Source: Flavimaricola sp.
GTDB lineage: Bacteria > Pseudomonadota > Alphaproteobacteria > Rhodobacterales > Rhodobacteraceae
Reading direction: 5' to 3'
Assembly: GCA_020629175.1 (NCBI GenBank)
Contig: JAHDDU010000005.1
Span: 6,088-66,970, forward strand
Length of the DNA: 60,883 nucleotides
The translations under genes were made by a program, and so were the position numbers. Below the pieces are notes generated by a model. The model saw nothing but the letters and a program-made list of their open reading frames with translations, was not told the DNA's origin and did not search any database. Shown in pieces: positions 1 to 8,896 of the stretch. Position 1 is the stretch's first letter, and the number at the start of each line of letters is the position of its first letter.

Positions 1-12
1 TGCGATTTCGCC

Positions 13-1722
<1,710 letters not shown>

Positions 1723-2010
1723 TTAGGAGATGATCCCCATGATGTCGCTTTCTTTCATGATCAGCAGGTCTTCGCCGTCGATCTGAACTTCGGTGCCGGA
1801 CCACTTGCCGAACAGAACTTTCTGACCAGCCTTAACACCCATTGGGATCAGCTCGCCGCTGTCCTTGCGGGCGCCTTCGCCCACGGACACGATCTCGCCC
1901 TCGGCAGGCTTTTCTTTTGCGGAATCAGGAATGATCAGACCACCGGCGGTCTTCTCGTCGCTCTCTACGCGGCGCACGACCACACGGTCATGAAGCGGAG
2001 TAAATGCCAT
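1723..2010 (-). CDS. groES: Co-chaperonin GroES (Hsp10)
   Basis: Seven-subunit lid of the GroEL chamber. The product is 95 residues, the usual size. It starts [14 protein letters not shown] and has the mobile-loop region with GGLIIPDS around residues 23-30. The ATG at 2010 has an AAGGAGCT ribosome site 6 bases upstream. Longer in-frame starts (to 2118) would cover the CIRCE operator and are rejected. First gene of the groESL operon, regulated by the CIRCE element and promoter just upstream. Confidence 0.99.
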   Translation of the reverse strand: MAFTPLHDRVVVRRVESDEKTAGGLIIPDSAKEKPAEGEIVSVGEGARKDSGELIPMGVKAGQKVLFGKWSGTEVQIDGEDLLIMKESDIMGIIS

Positions 2011-2068
2011 CTTTGCAGCTCCTTGGCTCAAAGTAGTTACCATCGACCGCACCCTCCCGGCACGGCCG

Positions 2069-2095
2069 TTATCACTCACCACCAGCGAGTGATAA
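2069..2095 (-). promoter_or_regulatory. CIRCE operator (HrcA-binding site) for groESL
   Basis: A perfect inverted repeat TTATCACTC-N9-GAGTGATAA, with arms at 2069-2077 and 2087-2095. The classic CIRCE is TTAGCACTC-N9-GAGTGCTAA. Here the fourth base of one arm and its partner in the other have both changed, so symmetry is kept. It lies 59 bases upstream of the groES ATG and just downstream of a putative promoter, as expected for HrcA repression relieved by heat. The hrcA gene is not in this window. Confidence 0.93.
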
Positions 2096-2102
2096 CGACG
2101 CA

Positions 2103-2131
2103 TAGGTAGGGAGGTCATTTTGGCGAGTCAA
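2103..2131 (-). promoter_or_regulatory. Probable housekeeping promoter of groESL
   Basis: On the minus strand a TTGACT -35 box (2126-2131) is followed after exactly 17 bases by TACCTA (2103-2108). The CIRCE arm begins 7 bases beyond, so the operator would cover the transcription start. The -35 is good and the -10 poor, so this is a prediction from spacing and context. Confidence 0.55.
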
Positions 2132-2296
2132 CCGGATCGTGATCGAAATTTACATCGACACCTCAAACACTGCCCAAACCCGATCAAACATTTTTGCAAC
2201 ACCACACCACAGGTAGGACATAAACCTTGACCCATTCCGGCAGAGCGTTAAAACGTCGCTCACCCGGATACCCCGAGGCTGAATAGGAGACTGCAT

Positions 2297-2326
2297 ATGA
2301 CAAAGGATTTTTGGCGCACCTGCTGA
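2297..2326 (+). CDS. Possible leader peptide (9 codons)
   Basis: A nine-codon frame, MTKDFWRTC then TGA, begins 6 bases after an excellent AGGAGA ribosome site (2285-2290). It is followed by a GC-rich hairpin (2348-2364) and then an 80-codon ORF at 2395. The geometry (strong ribosome site, very short peptide, hairpin, downstream gene) resembles translational attenuation leaders, but no known leader was recognised. A ribosome site this good can occur by chance. Confidence 0.3.
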   Translation: MTKDFWRTC

Positions 2327-2347
2327 AGCGCATAGCAGTCTATTCGC

Positions 2348-2364
2348 GTGGGCCCTTGGCCCAC
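2348..2364 (+). promoter_or_regulatory. Hairpin between leader peptide and small ORF
   Basis: A perfect 7-bp stem GTGGGCC / GGCCCAC with a CTT loop, 21 bases after the stop of the 9-codon frame and 30 bases before the next ATG. No run of T follows, so it is not a classic terminator. It could act as an attenuator or mRNA structure. Confidence 0.35.
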
Positions 2365-2394
2365 TGACGACCTACCAGCATCAGGAATACTCCC

Positions 2395-2637
2395 ATGCAT
2401 CCCGTATTTTTTACGGTCGATCACAGGATCGGCCTGCACGATCATAGTCCTATTGAGGAAAAACGTGTCATCAAGAGAGGCCAGCCCGAAGCATTGCGGC
2501 TGGACCTGCCACCACCGGGCGCACCTTTTGTGCATTACGCCCCCGTCCGGGCCACAGCCCCGGTGAAGGAGGGGCCGCAGCGCGCCTCCTGGATCGCGCG
2601 GCTTTTCGCAGGATTGCGCCATGCACCAGCCACCTAA
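2395..2637 (+). CDS. Small hypothetical protein (80 aa)
   Basis: No family recognised. The 80-residue product starts MHPVFFTVDHR, is rich in Pro, Arg and His, and has a short hydrophobic stretch near the C-terminus (ASWIARLFAGL). There is no signal peptide. An AGGA sequence lies about 8 bases before the ATG. Codon third positions are moderately GC-rich, like the neighbours. A perfect 11-bp hairpin begins 8 bases after the stop codon, which supports a genuine transcript end. Overlapping frames on both strands exist, so the reading is moderately uncertain. Confidence 0.45.
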   Translation: MHPVFFTVDHRIGLHDHSPIEEKRVIKRGQPEALRLDLPPPGAPFVHYAPVRATAPVKEGPQRASWIARLFAGLRHAPAT

Positions 2638-2644
2638 ATCCTAA

Positions 2645-2674
2645 CCCTCTGGCCAAAACACTCTGGCCAGAGGG
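2645..2674 (+). terminator. Strong hairpin, probable terminator
   Basis: Perfect 11-bp stem CCCTCTGGCCA / TGGCCAGAGGG with an 8-base loop, immediately after the small ORF. It lacks a clear U-tract (AACAAAGG follows), so termination may be weak or the structure may protect the 3' end. Confidence 0.5.
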
Positions 2675-2743
2675 AACAAAGGCCTTAAATCGGCCCTACA
2701 TTCTGCGCTACCCACATACACAGATCGCAAATTCGGAGTTGTC

Positions 2744-3742
2744 ATGCGCCACCTTCTGATGTCCCTCGCCCTCGTGCCCATCGGCACCACTGCTTTGGCC
2801 GAATGCTCGGGCCAGTCGATCAACTCATATTTCACGCCCGATCAGACCGCCGCCATCGCCGCCCGTTCAGCCGCAACCCCCTACGGCGAAGGGCTGCTGT
2901 GGCAGGCCATGCGGGGCGACGATACGATCACCCTTGTCGGCACAATGCATCTGGCAGACCCGCGTCTGGACCCCATCATGGCCTCCGTCGCCCCCCTCAT
3001 CCCCGAGGCCGAGCTGATCCTCGTCGAGGCCACCCCGGACGACCAACGCGCCATGCAAAACGAGCTGGCAACCAATACGGATCTGGCCTTCATCAACACC
3101 GGTCCAACCCTGCCCGACCTCTTGCCACCGGACCTCTGGTCCGCTGCCTCTGAGGCCGCCAGCAACCGCGGCATCCCCGGCTTCATGGCCGCGAAAATGC
3201 AGCCTTGGTACCTGACCCTGACCCTCGCGATCCCCGCCTGTGCAATGCCCGACATCATGGCGGGTCAGGGCGGGCTCGACGCAATGATTATGAAGGCGGC
3301 AGAGGCTGCGGGCACGCCCATCGCATCGCTCGAGCCATGGAACACCGTCTTTGACATGATGCGCGAAGGCTCGCAGGCTGATCATATCGAAGCGCTGGAA
3401 CTCGGCCTCGCCATAGAAGACCTGCAACTGGCGATCTATGTCGAGACCTTTGAAGCCTACTTCACCGGCGAAATCGCGCGCCTATGGGAAACCTCGCGCG
3501 AGGCGGTGACCCTCGCCCCGCTCCCTCCCCAGGAAGCAATGGCCCTCTTTGATGACACCGAGGACAAGTTGCTGACACGCCGTAACCTGGCATGGATGCC
3601 CATCATCGCAGAGGCCACAGAGGCGCATGACACGATCATCGTTGCTGCAGGTGCCGCGCATATGCCCGGCGAATACGGCCTGCTCTATCTGCTGGAACAA
3701 GACGGCTGGACCATCGCGCCCTATCAACCGTCCTCGCCGTAG
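2744..3742 (+). CDS. TraB/GumN family protein, exported
   Basis: A 332-residue protein with an N-terminal signal peptide (hydrophobic core about residues 3-18, likely cut after ALA at 19). The diagnostic GTMHL motif of the TraB/GumN (TIKI-like) family is at residues 66-70, and the family's C-terminal segment (AAGAAHMPGEYGLLYLL) is near the end. Some relatives are metalloproteases, but the bacterial members lack an established substrate. The Cys right after the cleavage region is not in a proper lipobox, so a soluble periplasmic protein is more likely than a lipoprotein. Its 3' end overlaps the convergent DUF2161 gene by 19 bases. Confidence 0.85.
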   Translation: MRHLLMSLALVPIGTTALAECSGQSINSYFTPDQTAAIAARSAATPYGEGLLWQAMRGDDTITLVGTMHLADPRLDPIMASVAPLIPEAELILVEATPDDQRAMQNELATNTDLAFINTGPTLPDLLPPDLWSAASEAASNRGIPGFMAAKMQPWYLTLTLAIPACAMPDIMAGQGGLDAMIMKAAEAAGTPIASLEPWNTVFDMMREGSQADHIEALELGLAIEDLQLAIYVETFEAYFTGEIARLWETSREAVTLAPLPPQEAMALFDDTEDKLLTRRNLAWMPIIAEATEAHDTIIVAAGAAHMPGEYGLLYLLEQDGWTIAPYQPSSP

Positions 3743-4380
3743 TCAGCGAGCCCCTTCCGGCCGGCGGATGTCAGTTCATAGACGCCTGTTTCCACCCGGG
3801 CGAACCACCCGTAGTGATTGTCGCGCATGATCCGTGTGGCGTCCTTAACCTCGGCCCATTGCGAAACCTTCGCCCCCCGGCTCGCCCCATGCACCGCCAG
3901 AAATCGCGCGCAGGCCACAGCGTCCTGACGGTATCCTGTGACAATCCCGTGCCGCGTCGCACCGCCGGCATTGGGATCGCCCCGCATCCGCTCAAACGCT
4001 CGCAGTAGCTTTGCCCGCTTCTTCTTGGACTTGCGCGGCCCTGCCTCGCCCGGATCGCACATCGCCTCCACCGTGCCCTGCGGCAGCCGCACGCTCAGCA
4101 CGCCCAAGCCCGCCGCCCGCGCCAGTGCCACATTGGCCTTCAACGCCTTGGCCGACTTGGGTCGCTCCACCGCGACATAGACTGTGTCCGTCATAGCCAG
4201 CCGCGCCACCGCCTGATGAAACAGCTTGAGTGAAAACCCCAGCTTCAGCTCAACAATCACCGGTGGTTCATCGCCGCGCACGGCCACAACATCCGCGGCC
4301 CCAACCTCGCCCTTGACGGTATAGCCCTGCCGCTCAAGAAAACGTTTCACAGCAGGATAAAGGTCAGCTTCGCGGGTCAT
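3724..4380 (-). CDS. DUF2161 family protein, PD-(D/E)XK nuclease-like
   Basis: A 218-residue basic protein that I recognise as the DUF2161 family of alphaproteobacteria. The N-terminal half has a PD-(D/E)XK layout: Asp30 (in AADVVAV), then Glu44-Leu-Lys46 in the next strand, then a helix with Gln56, which are the positions expected of a restriction-like nuclease core. The C-terminal part (about 150-218) looks like a winged-helix fold (WAEVKDATRIMRDNHYGWFARVE). The substrate is unknown. It is convergent with, and overlaps, the TraB/GumN gene. An upstream terminator separates it from the small gene at 4461-4625. Confidence 0.8.
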   Translation of the reverse strand: MTREADLYPAVKRFLERQGYTVKGEVGAADVVAVRGDEPPVIVELKLGFSLKLFHQAVARLAMTDTVYVAVERPKSAKALKANVALARAAGLGVLSVRLPQGTVEAMCDPGEAGPRKSKKKRAKLLRAFERMRGDPNAGGATRHGIVTGYRQDAVACARFLAVHGASRGAKVSQWAEVKDATRIMRDNHYGWFARVETGVYELTSAGRKGLADYGEDG

Positions 4381-4415
4381 GCCGGGACACTACGGGGATT
4401 TTTGCTTCTTCAAAA

Positions 4416-4443
4416 GGGGCGCGCAGATTGCGCTGCGCACCCC
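4416..4443 (-). terminator. Rho-independent terminator of the 54-aa gene
   Basis: Read on the minus strand: GGGG, one unpaired base, GCGCAG, a 6-base loop, CTGCGC, one unpaired base, CCCC, then TTTT. It starts 18 bases after the stop codon of the minus-strand small ORF and ends 32 bases before the DUF2161 start, so it separates the two genes. Confidence 0.6.
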
Positions 4444-4460
4444 CCAACGGCCGTCGCTCT

Positions 4461-4625
4461 TCAGCGACCGCTGCCTTTTCCGGGCACGCGCAATTGGCGC
4501 GCATGCTTGGCCTGTCGTTGTCCCATTTTCGGCGCTCCGCATCGGTCGTGCCAGAATGGCGTTTTGCGGTTATCTTTGATCACGAAGGGAGAGCCCTCAG
4601 GCTTGGGAAAATCGTGTTTCGGCAT
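4461..4625 (-). CDS. Small hypothetical protein (54 aa)
   Basis: A 54-residue frame starting MPKHDFPKPEGSPF and ending in a basic tail with GKGSGR. No known domain. The protein is strongly basic with several Lys, Arg and Pro residues and one Cys (about 29), and has no signal or membrane segment. GAGG lies 6 bases before the ATG at 4625, and a good terminator follows the stop. These two signals are why I prefer it over the overlapping plus-strand frames, which have neither. Function unknown. Confidence 0.5.
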   Translation of the reverse strand: MPKHDFPKPEGSPFVIKDNRKTPFWHDRCGAPKMGQRQAKHARQLRVPGKGSGR

Positions 4626-4932
4626 GGTGTGCCTCGTTTTCTGAAGTTGGAAATTTGGCCGCAGTCCGGCCGCTAAGACCCGTTGGGTCAGGCAAAAATG
4701 TCCATTGTCAGAGTACTCCTAAAAGCAAAGCCGTGTGGGTGCTGCGGCAAGTCTGCGGCAACGCCGGGTGATACGGATCAGACCAGATTGATCATCGTCA
4801 GGGCTTCCTTCTATGGATGCTGCAACATGGCACATTTAAGGGAACAAGTCAAAGCGCCCTCCCCCGTGACAAGCCGGAACGAGCCTCCTATAAGGCCGCG
4901 AAACAACACCCCTCCTCCCAAAGGCATCCGTT
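4626..4932. other. Intergenic region, no gene seen
   Basis: About 300 bases between the small minus-strand gene and the pyrophosphatase. A short dyad GACCC-GTT-GGGTC lies near 4677-4689. It should hold divergent promoters for both genes, but I see no convincing -35/-10 pair, RNA gene or repeat. Confidence 0.5.
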
Positions 4933-5850
4933 ATGACAACCCTGATTTTCGGCCATAAATCCCCCGACACTGATAGCACCGGCTCCCCCCTGATCTGGGA
5001 ATGGTTCCTCAACCACACCGGCACCGACGCCGCAGCCCGCCTCTTGGGCACCCCGAATACCGAGGCGCAGTTTGTTGCGCAAAAGTGGGGCTTTGAAATG
5101 CCACAGATTATCGAAGATGTGGCCGAGGATCAGGACTGCGTCATCGTGGACACCAATAACCCCGCTGAACTGCCTGCATCAATCAATGCCGCCAATGTCA
5201 CTGCGGTGATTGACCACCACAAGCTGGTCGGTGGGCTTGAGACGAAGAACCCCATCGACATCACCATCCGCCCGCTGGCCTGCACCGCGACGATCATGCA
5301 CGATCTGATGGGCGATCACGCAGCACATATGCCCGAGGGGATCAAAGGGCTCATGCTGTCCTGCATTCTGTCCGATACGCTCGCTTTCCGCTCGCCCACC
5401 ACAACGGACGTTGACAAGGCGCTGGCCGAAAACCTTGCTACAGACCTTGGCATCAACATCACCGCCTATGCGGATGAAATGTTCGCCGCCAAGTCCGACG
5501 TCTCAGCCTTCTCCGACGCCGAACTGATCAGGATGGACAGCAAGGAATACGAGGTCGACGGCGTGAAATTCCGCGTCTCGGTTCTCGAAACCACCGCTCC
5601 GTCCATCCCGCTCGACCGCAAGGACAGCCTGATGGAAACCTACAAGACCGTCGCCGCCGAGGATGGCGTTGATGAGGTGCTGCTCTTTGTCGTCGACATC
5701 ATCAAGGAAGAGGCCACGCTCCTCGTCCCGAACGACCGGGTGAAATCGGTGGCCGAGAAGAGCTTTGGCGCGACTGTCACCGGCGATACCGTCGTGCTGC
5801 CCGGCGTGATGAGCCGCAAAAAGCAGATCATTCCGGCCCTCAAGGTCTAA
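4933..5850 (+). CDS. ppaC: Manganese-dependent inorganic pyrophosphatase
   Basis: Family II (DHH phosphoesterase) pyrophosphatase: hydrolyses pyrophosphate to two phosphates in the cytosol and so drives biosynthetic reactions. The 305-residue length is typical. Metal-ligand motifs are visible: GHKSPDTDS at residues 7-15, the Asp in IVDTNNP (about 73) and DHH at 94-96. The C-terminal active-site segment SRKKQIIP is near residue 294. The ATG at 4933 gives the standard MTTLIFGHKSPDTDS start. It appears monocistronic and is followed by a strong hairpin. Confidence 0.97.
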   Translation: MTTLIFGHKSPDTDSTGSPLIWEWFLNHTGTDAAARLLGTPNTEAQFVAQKWGFEMPQIIEDVAEDQDCVIVDTNNPAELPASINAANVTAVIDHHKLVGGLETKNPIDITIRPLACTATIMHDLMGDHAAHMPEGIKGLMLSCILSDTLAFRSPTTTDVDKALAENLATDLGINITAYADEMFAAKSDVSAFSDAELIRMDSKEYEVDGVKFRVSVLETTAPSIPLDRKDSLMETYKTVAAEDGVDEVLLFVVDIIKEEATLLVPNDRVKSVAEKSFGATVTGDTVVLPGVMSRKKQIIPALKV

Positions 5851-5860
5851 TGTCATGGCC

Positions 5861-5883
5861 AGGATGGGGGCAAACCCCATCCT
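5861..5883 (+). terminator. Hairpin after ppaC, REP-like palindrome
   Basis: A perfect 9-bp stem AGGATGGGG / CCCCATCCT with a GCAAA loop, 10 bases after the ppaC stop. No U-tract follows. A second perfect 12-bp palindrome, GGGATTAATCCC, lies at 5908-5919. The GGATGGGG-CCCCATCC form resembles small palindromic repeats scattered in roseobacter genomes, so it may be a repeat unit rather than a dedicated terminator. Confidence 0.45.
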
Positions 5884-5966
5884 ACGGTCAGCCGCTTCCG
5901 ATAGAACGGGATTAATCCCATCTTTACCGCCGTCAGCCATTAACCAATTTCGACGCTGCGCAATGA

Positions 5967-6006
5967 TATGCATACCATGTGCATGAGTTGTGCATCCGAT
6001 GTGCAT
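5967..6006. repeat. Four TGTGCAT heptamers at exact 11-bp spacing
   Basis: TATGCAT at 5967 and TGTGCAT at 5978, 5989 and 6000 begin exactly 11 bases apart, all in the same orientation. One 11-bp step is about one helical turn, so all copies face the same side of DNA, as in cooperative operator arrays. The last copy ends 41 bases before the HAD-gene ATG. A second array of the same kind is at 36836-36875. The binding protein is unknown. Confidence 0.7.
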
Positions 6007-6047
6007 CGGCGACACTGCGGCAAATGCAATCTTCACAAAGGTTACCC

Positions 6048-6923
6048 ATGACGCAGATTATTCAGTCGTTTGAAGATGTCTCCGCAAACTACGATGTGGC
6101 CTTTGTGGACCTCTGGGGCTGCATGCACAACGGGATTGAAGCGATCCCGAGTGCCGTCGCGGCAATGCAATCCTACCGCACCCGTGGCGGCAAAGTCGTG
6201 CTCGTGACCAACTCCCCCCGCCCATGGGACAGCGTCGCCAAACAGATCGAGGGCTTTGGCATCCCGCAGGACGCCTGGGACGCTATCGCCACCTCCGGCG
6301 ACAGCGCCCGCGCGGCGATGTATCTGGGCGCTGTTGGGTCCAAAATCTGGTTCATGGGCGAAAGCCCGCGCGACGATGATTTCTTCAAGCCCTTGAAAAT
6401 CATCGACAACCCGGTTGAAATTACCAAAGTACCGCTGGACGAGGCCGAAGGCATCATCTGCTGCGGCCCGTTTGATCCTTTGGCCGACGTTGAGGTGAAC
6501 CGACCCGACTTTTTGCTGGCCAAGCAGAAGGGTCTGAAGCTGCTCTGCGCCAATCCAGACATCGTCGTGGACCGGGGCGACGTGCGTGAATGGTGCGCGG
6601 GCGCGCTCGCTGCCCTCTACACCGAGATGGGCGGCGAAAGCCTGTATTTCGGCAAGCCCTACCCCCCAATCTACGACCTCGCCCGCCGTCGGTATGCGGC
6701 GTTAACAGGATCGCTCAAAGATCCCCGTATCATCTGCATCGGCGACGGCATCATCACCGACATCAAAGGCGGAATCGGCGAAGACCTCGACACCCTCTTC
6801 ATCACCGGCGGCCTCGCCGCAGCGGAAACATTAACAAAAGAGCAACCGGACCCTGAAGCGTTAACCTCTTATTTACAAAAAGAAATGCTCTCCCCATCCT
6901 ATGCGATTGGCTTTCTAAGGTAA
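6048..6923 (+). CDS. HAD superfamily class IIA hydrolase (TIGR01459 type)
   Basis: A 291-residue cytosolic phosphatase-like protein of the class IIA HAD group (NagD-like). Motif I is DLWGCMHNG with the presumed nucleophile Asp21. Motif II (LVTNSPRP) follows, and the acidic motif GDGIITDIKGG is near residue 240. The substrate is unknown; relatives act on sugar or nucleotide phosphates. The ATG at 6048 is chosen for its AAAGG ribosome site and because the upstream in-frame ATG at 5979 falls inside the heptamer array. That array suggests dedicated regulation. Confidence 0.85.
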   Translation: MTQIIQSFEDVSANYDVAFVDLWGCMHNGIEAIPSAVAAMQSYRTRGGKVVLVTNSPRPWDSVAKQIEGFGIPQDAWDAIATSGDSARAAMYLGAVGSKIWFMGESPRDDDFFKPLKIIDNPVEITKVPLDEAEGIICCGPFDPLADVEVNRPDFLLAKQKGLKLLCANPDIVVDRGDVREWCAGALAALYTEMGGESLYFGKPYPPIYDLARRRYAALTGSLKDPRIICIGDGIITDIKGGIGEDLDTLFITGGLAAAETLTKEQPDPEALTSYLQKEMLSPSYAIGFLR

Positions 6924-6934
6924 CGCAAAAAACC

Positions 6935-6963
6935 TTGACGTCTTTGCAGTCGCAGCGTAATAA
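6935..6963 (+). promoter_or_regulatory. Probable sigma-70 promoter of the MaoC hydratase gene
   Basis: TTGACG (6935-6940), a 17-base spacer and TAATAA (6958-6963) form one of the clearest housekeeping promoters in the window, 54 bases before the chosen start at 7017. Confidence 0.65.
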
Positions 6964-7016
6964 AGTTTCAAGAAATCTGTGCAATCAGGCTTTTTGTTAC
7001 TTTCAGGATGACGCTC

Positions 7017-7469
7017 ATGCTCGACAACACGCACAATCTGCCCCGCGGTACGATCTGCATCGAAGACCTCGAAGTGGGCATGAAACGGCATCTGACCAAA
7101 CAGATCACTGACGCCGATATTGAGATGTTTGCCGAGGTGTCAACCGACCGGAACCCCGTTCACCTGGACGACGATTACGCCAACGACACAATCTTTGAGG
7201 GCCGCATTGCCCACGGCATGCTGACCGCGGGCCTGATCTCTGCCGTGATCGGCGAACAACTTCCCGGTCATGGCACGATTTACCTCGGGCAAAACCTCAA
7301 GTTCTTGGCGCCTGTGCGTCCCGGCGACATCGTAGAGGCCGAGGTTGAGGTTCTCACCATCGACTACGCCAAGCGCAAGGTCCAGCTCGGTACTCATTGC
7401 CGGATTGATGGGAAAAAGGTTCTGACCGGCGAAGCGACGGTGCTCGCCCCATCTGCCAAATTCGACTGA
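7017..7469 (+). CDS. MaoC-family (R)-specific enoyl-CoA hydratase
   Basis: A 150-residue single hot-dog-domain hydratase that should interconvert trans-2-enoyl-CoA and (R)-3-hydroxyacyl-CoA, a route that can feed polyhydroxyalkanoate synthesis in PhaJ-like enzymes. The catalytic signature D-x-NP-x-H is present (Asp44, His49), followed by the FEGRIAHGMLTAGLIS helix. The ATG at 7017 is preferred over the one at 7008 because the AGG ribosome site sits only one base before 7008 but about 10 before 7017. No pha genes are adjacent, so the PhaJ role is inferred from the fold only. ribF follows 37 bases on. Confidence 0.88.
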   Translation: MLDNTHNLPRGTICIEDLEVGMKRHLTKQITDADIEMFAEVSTDRNPVHLDDDYANDTIFEGRIAHGMLTAGLISAVIGEQLPGHGTIYLGQNLKFLAPVRPGDIVEAEVEVLTIDYAKRKVQLGTHCRIDGKKVLTGEATVLAPSAKFD

Positions 7470-7506
7470 CCTTGCAAGGGCCGCTGGCCCGCGCTACCCA
7501 GCGGTC

Positions 7507-8442
7507 ATGCAGATCATTCGTGACGCCCAGTTTATTGACCCGTCGGATCGCGGGGCCGCAGCCGCCATCGGCAATTTTGACGGGGTCCATTTGGGCCATC
7601 AATCCGTCCTCGACATCGCCCGTAGCATCGCGGAGAGCACTGACACCCCCCTTGGTGTGATGACGTTTGAGCCGCACCCCCGTGCATTTTTCGCCCCTAA
7701 ATCAACGCCATTCCGGCTAATGAACGCGACCGCGCGCGCCAATAGGCTTGAAAAGCTTGGTGTTCGAAAACTGTATGAACTTCCCTTCAACAAGGGGCTT
7801 GCCGCCCTTTCAGCGCAGGAATTTGCAAGTCAGATTATCGCTGAAAATCTTGGCCTCACCCATGTTATTGTGGGCGAGGACTTTTGTTTTGGCAAAGGCC
7901 GCAGCGGCACTGCAGCCGATCTGACGGCATTTGGCGAAACGTACGGCTTTGGCGTCACCATCGCCCCCATGCTCGACCTTGGTGCAGGCGAAGTGAGCTC
8001 GACCGCGATCAGAGCCGCACTCACAGACGGACGGCCCCGGGATGCGGCCCGCATGCTTGGGCATTTTCATCGTATCGATGGTCCTGTCATCCGCGGCGAC
8101 CAACGTGGACGCGATCTGGGCTATCCGACGGCGAACATGTCCATCGCCGGTCTGCATCCGCCGAAGTTTGGCGTTTACGCCGTAGAGGTCGATGTGCGCG
8201 ACGGCCCGCATAAGGGTAGCTATCAAGGCGCCGCCTCTATCGGCACCCGCCCTATGTTTGGGGAGAATGTCCCGAACTGCGAGACCTTCATCTTTGATTT
8301 CAAAGGCGATCTCTACGGCACTGAGATTTCTGTCGCACTCGTAGACTATCTGCGAGGAGAGGAAAAATTCGACAGCCTTGAGGCGTTGATCACCCAGATG
8401 AACGCGGACTGCGCCCGCGCCCGCGCCATCCTCAATGGGTGA
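7507..8442 (+). CDS. ribF: Bifunctional riboflavin kinase / FAD synthetase
   Basis: Makes FMN from riboflavin and then FAD. The 311-residue length is standard. The N-terminal adenylyltransferase domain has GNFDGVHLGHQ at residues 22-32 and the SSTAIR segment before the C-terminal flavokinase domain, which carries GYPTANM (about residue 205). It overlaps the next gene by 8 bases, indicating translational coupling. Confidence 0.97.
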   Translation: MQIIRDAQFIDPSDRGAAAAIGNFDGVHLGHQSVLDIARSIAESTDTPLGVMTFEPHPRAFFAPKSTPFRLMNATARANRLEKLGVRKLYELPFNKGLAALSAQEFASQIIAENLGLTHVIVGEDFCFGKGRSGTAADLTAFGETYGFGVTIAPMLDLGAGEVSSTAIRAALTDGRPRDAARMLGHFHRIDGPVIRGDQRGRDLGYPTANMSIAGLHPPKFGVYAVEVDVRDGPHKGSYQGAASIGTRPMFGENVPNCETFIFDFKGDLYGTEISVALVDYLRGEEKFDSLEALITQMNADCARARAILNG

Positions 8443-8893
8443 CCTCAGGCCGCGTTTTTGGGAAACCGTCCCACTCGAAGACATGACCCGCCCCGAGTGG
8501 GAGGCGCTTTGCGATGGTTGCGGCAAATGCTGCATGAACAAGCTGGAAGATGATGACACCGGCGCGGTGGCCTTTACCCGCGTCGCCTGTCGGATGTTTG
8601 ACGACACGACGTGCAAATGCAGCCAATATCCGATCCGCCACCAATTCGTGCCGGAATGCATCGTGATGACGCCCGAGAATATCGAAAACCATATGTATTG
8701 GCTGCCGCAAACCTGCGCTTACCGGCTGCTGCACAAAGGCGAACCGCTCTACAACTGGCACCCGCTGATCACGGGCGACCCTGCGTCGACGCTTGAGGCT
8801 GGAGTATCGATGCGGCATCTGACCATCCCGGAAAACGAGGTGGACGACGACGATTGGGAAGAGCACATTATCGCCGAACCCTCAGGGAGTTAG
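8435..8893 (+). CDS. YcgN-type cysteine cluster protein (UPF0260)
   Basis: A 152-residue protein of the UPF0260/YcgN family. It has a CxxCxxCC cluster (Cys26, 29, 32, 33: CDGCGKCC) and further Cys residues (52, 60, 62, 75) that could ligate a metal or Fe-S cluster. Rich in acidic residues near the C-terminus (NEVDDDDWEE). The biochemical role is not established. It starts within the end of ribF and the next gene begins 3 bases after its stop, so it lies in a ribF-centred operon. Confidence 0.9.
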   Translation: MGDLRPRFWETVPLEDMTRPEWEALCDGCGKCCMNKLEDDDTGAVAFTRVACRMFDDTTCKCSQYPIRHQFVPECIVMTPENIENHMYWLPQTCAYRLLHKGEPLYNWHPLITGDPASTLEAGVSMRHLTIPENEVDDDDWEEHIIAEPSGS

Positions 8894-8896
8894 CCC

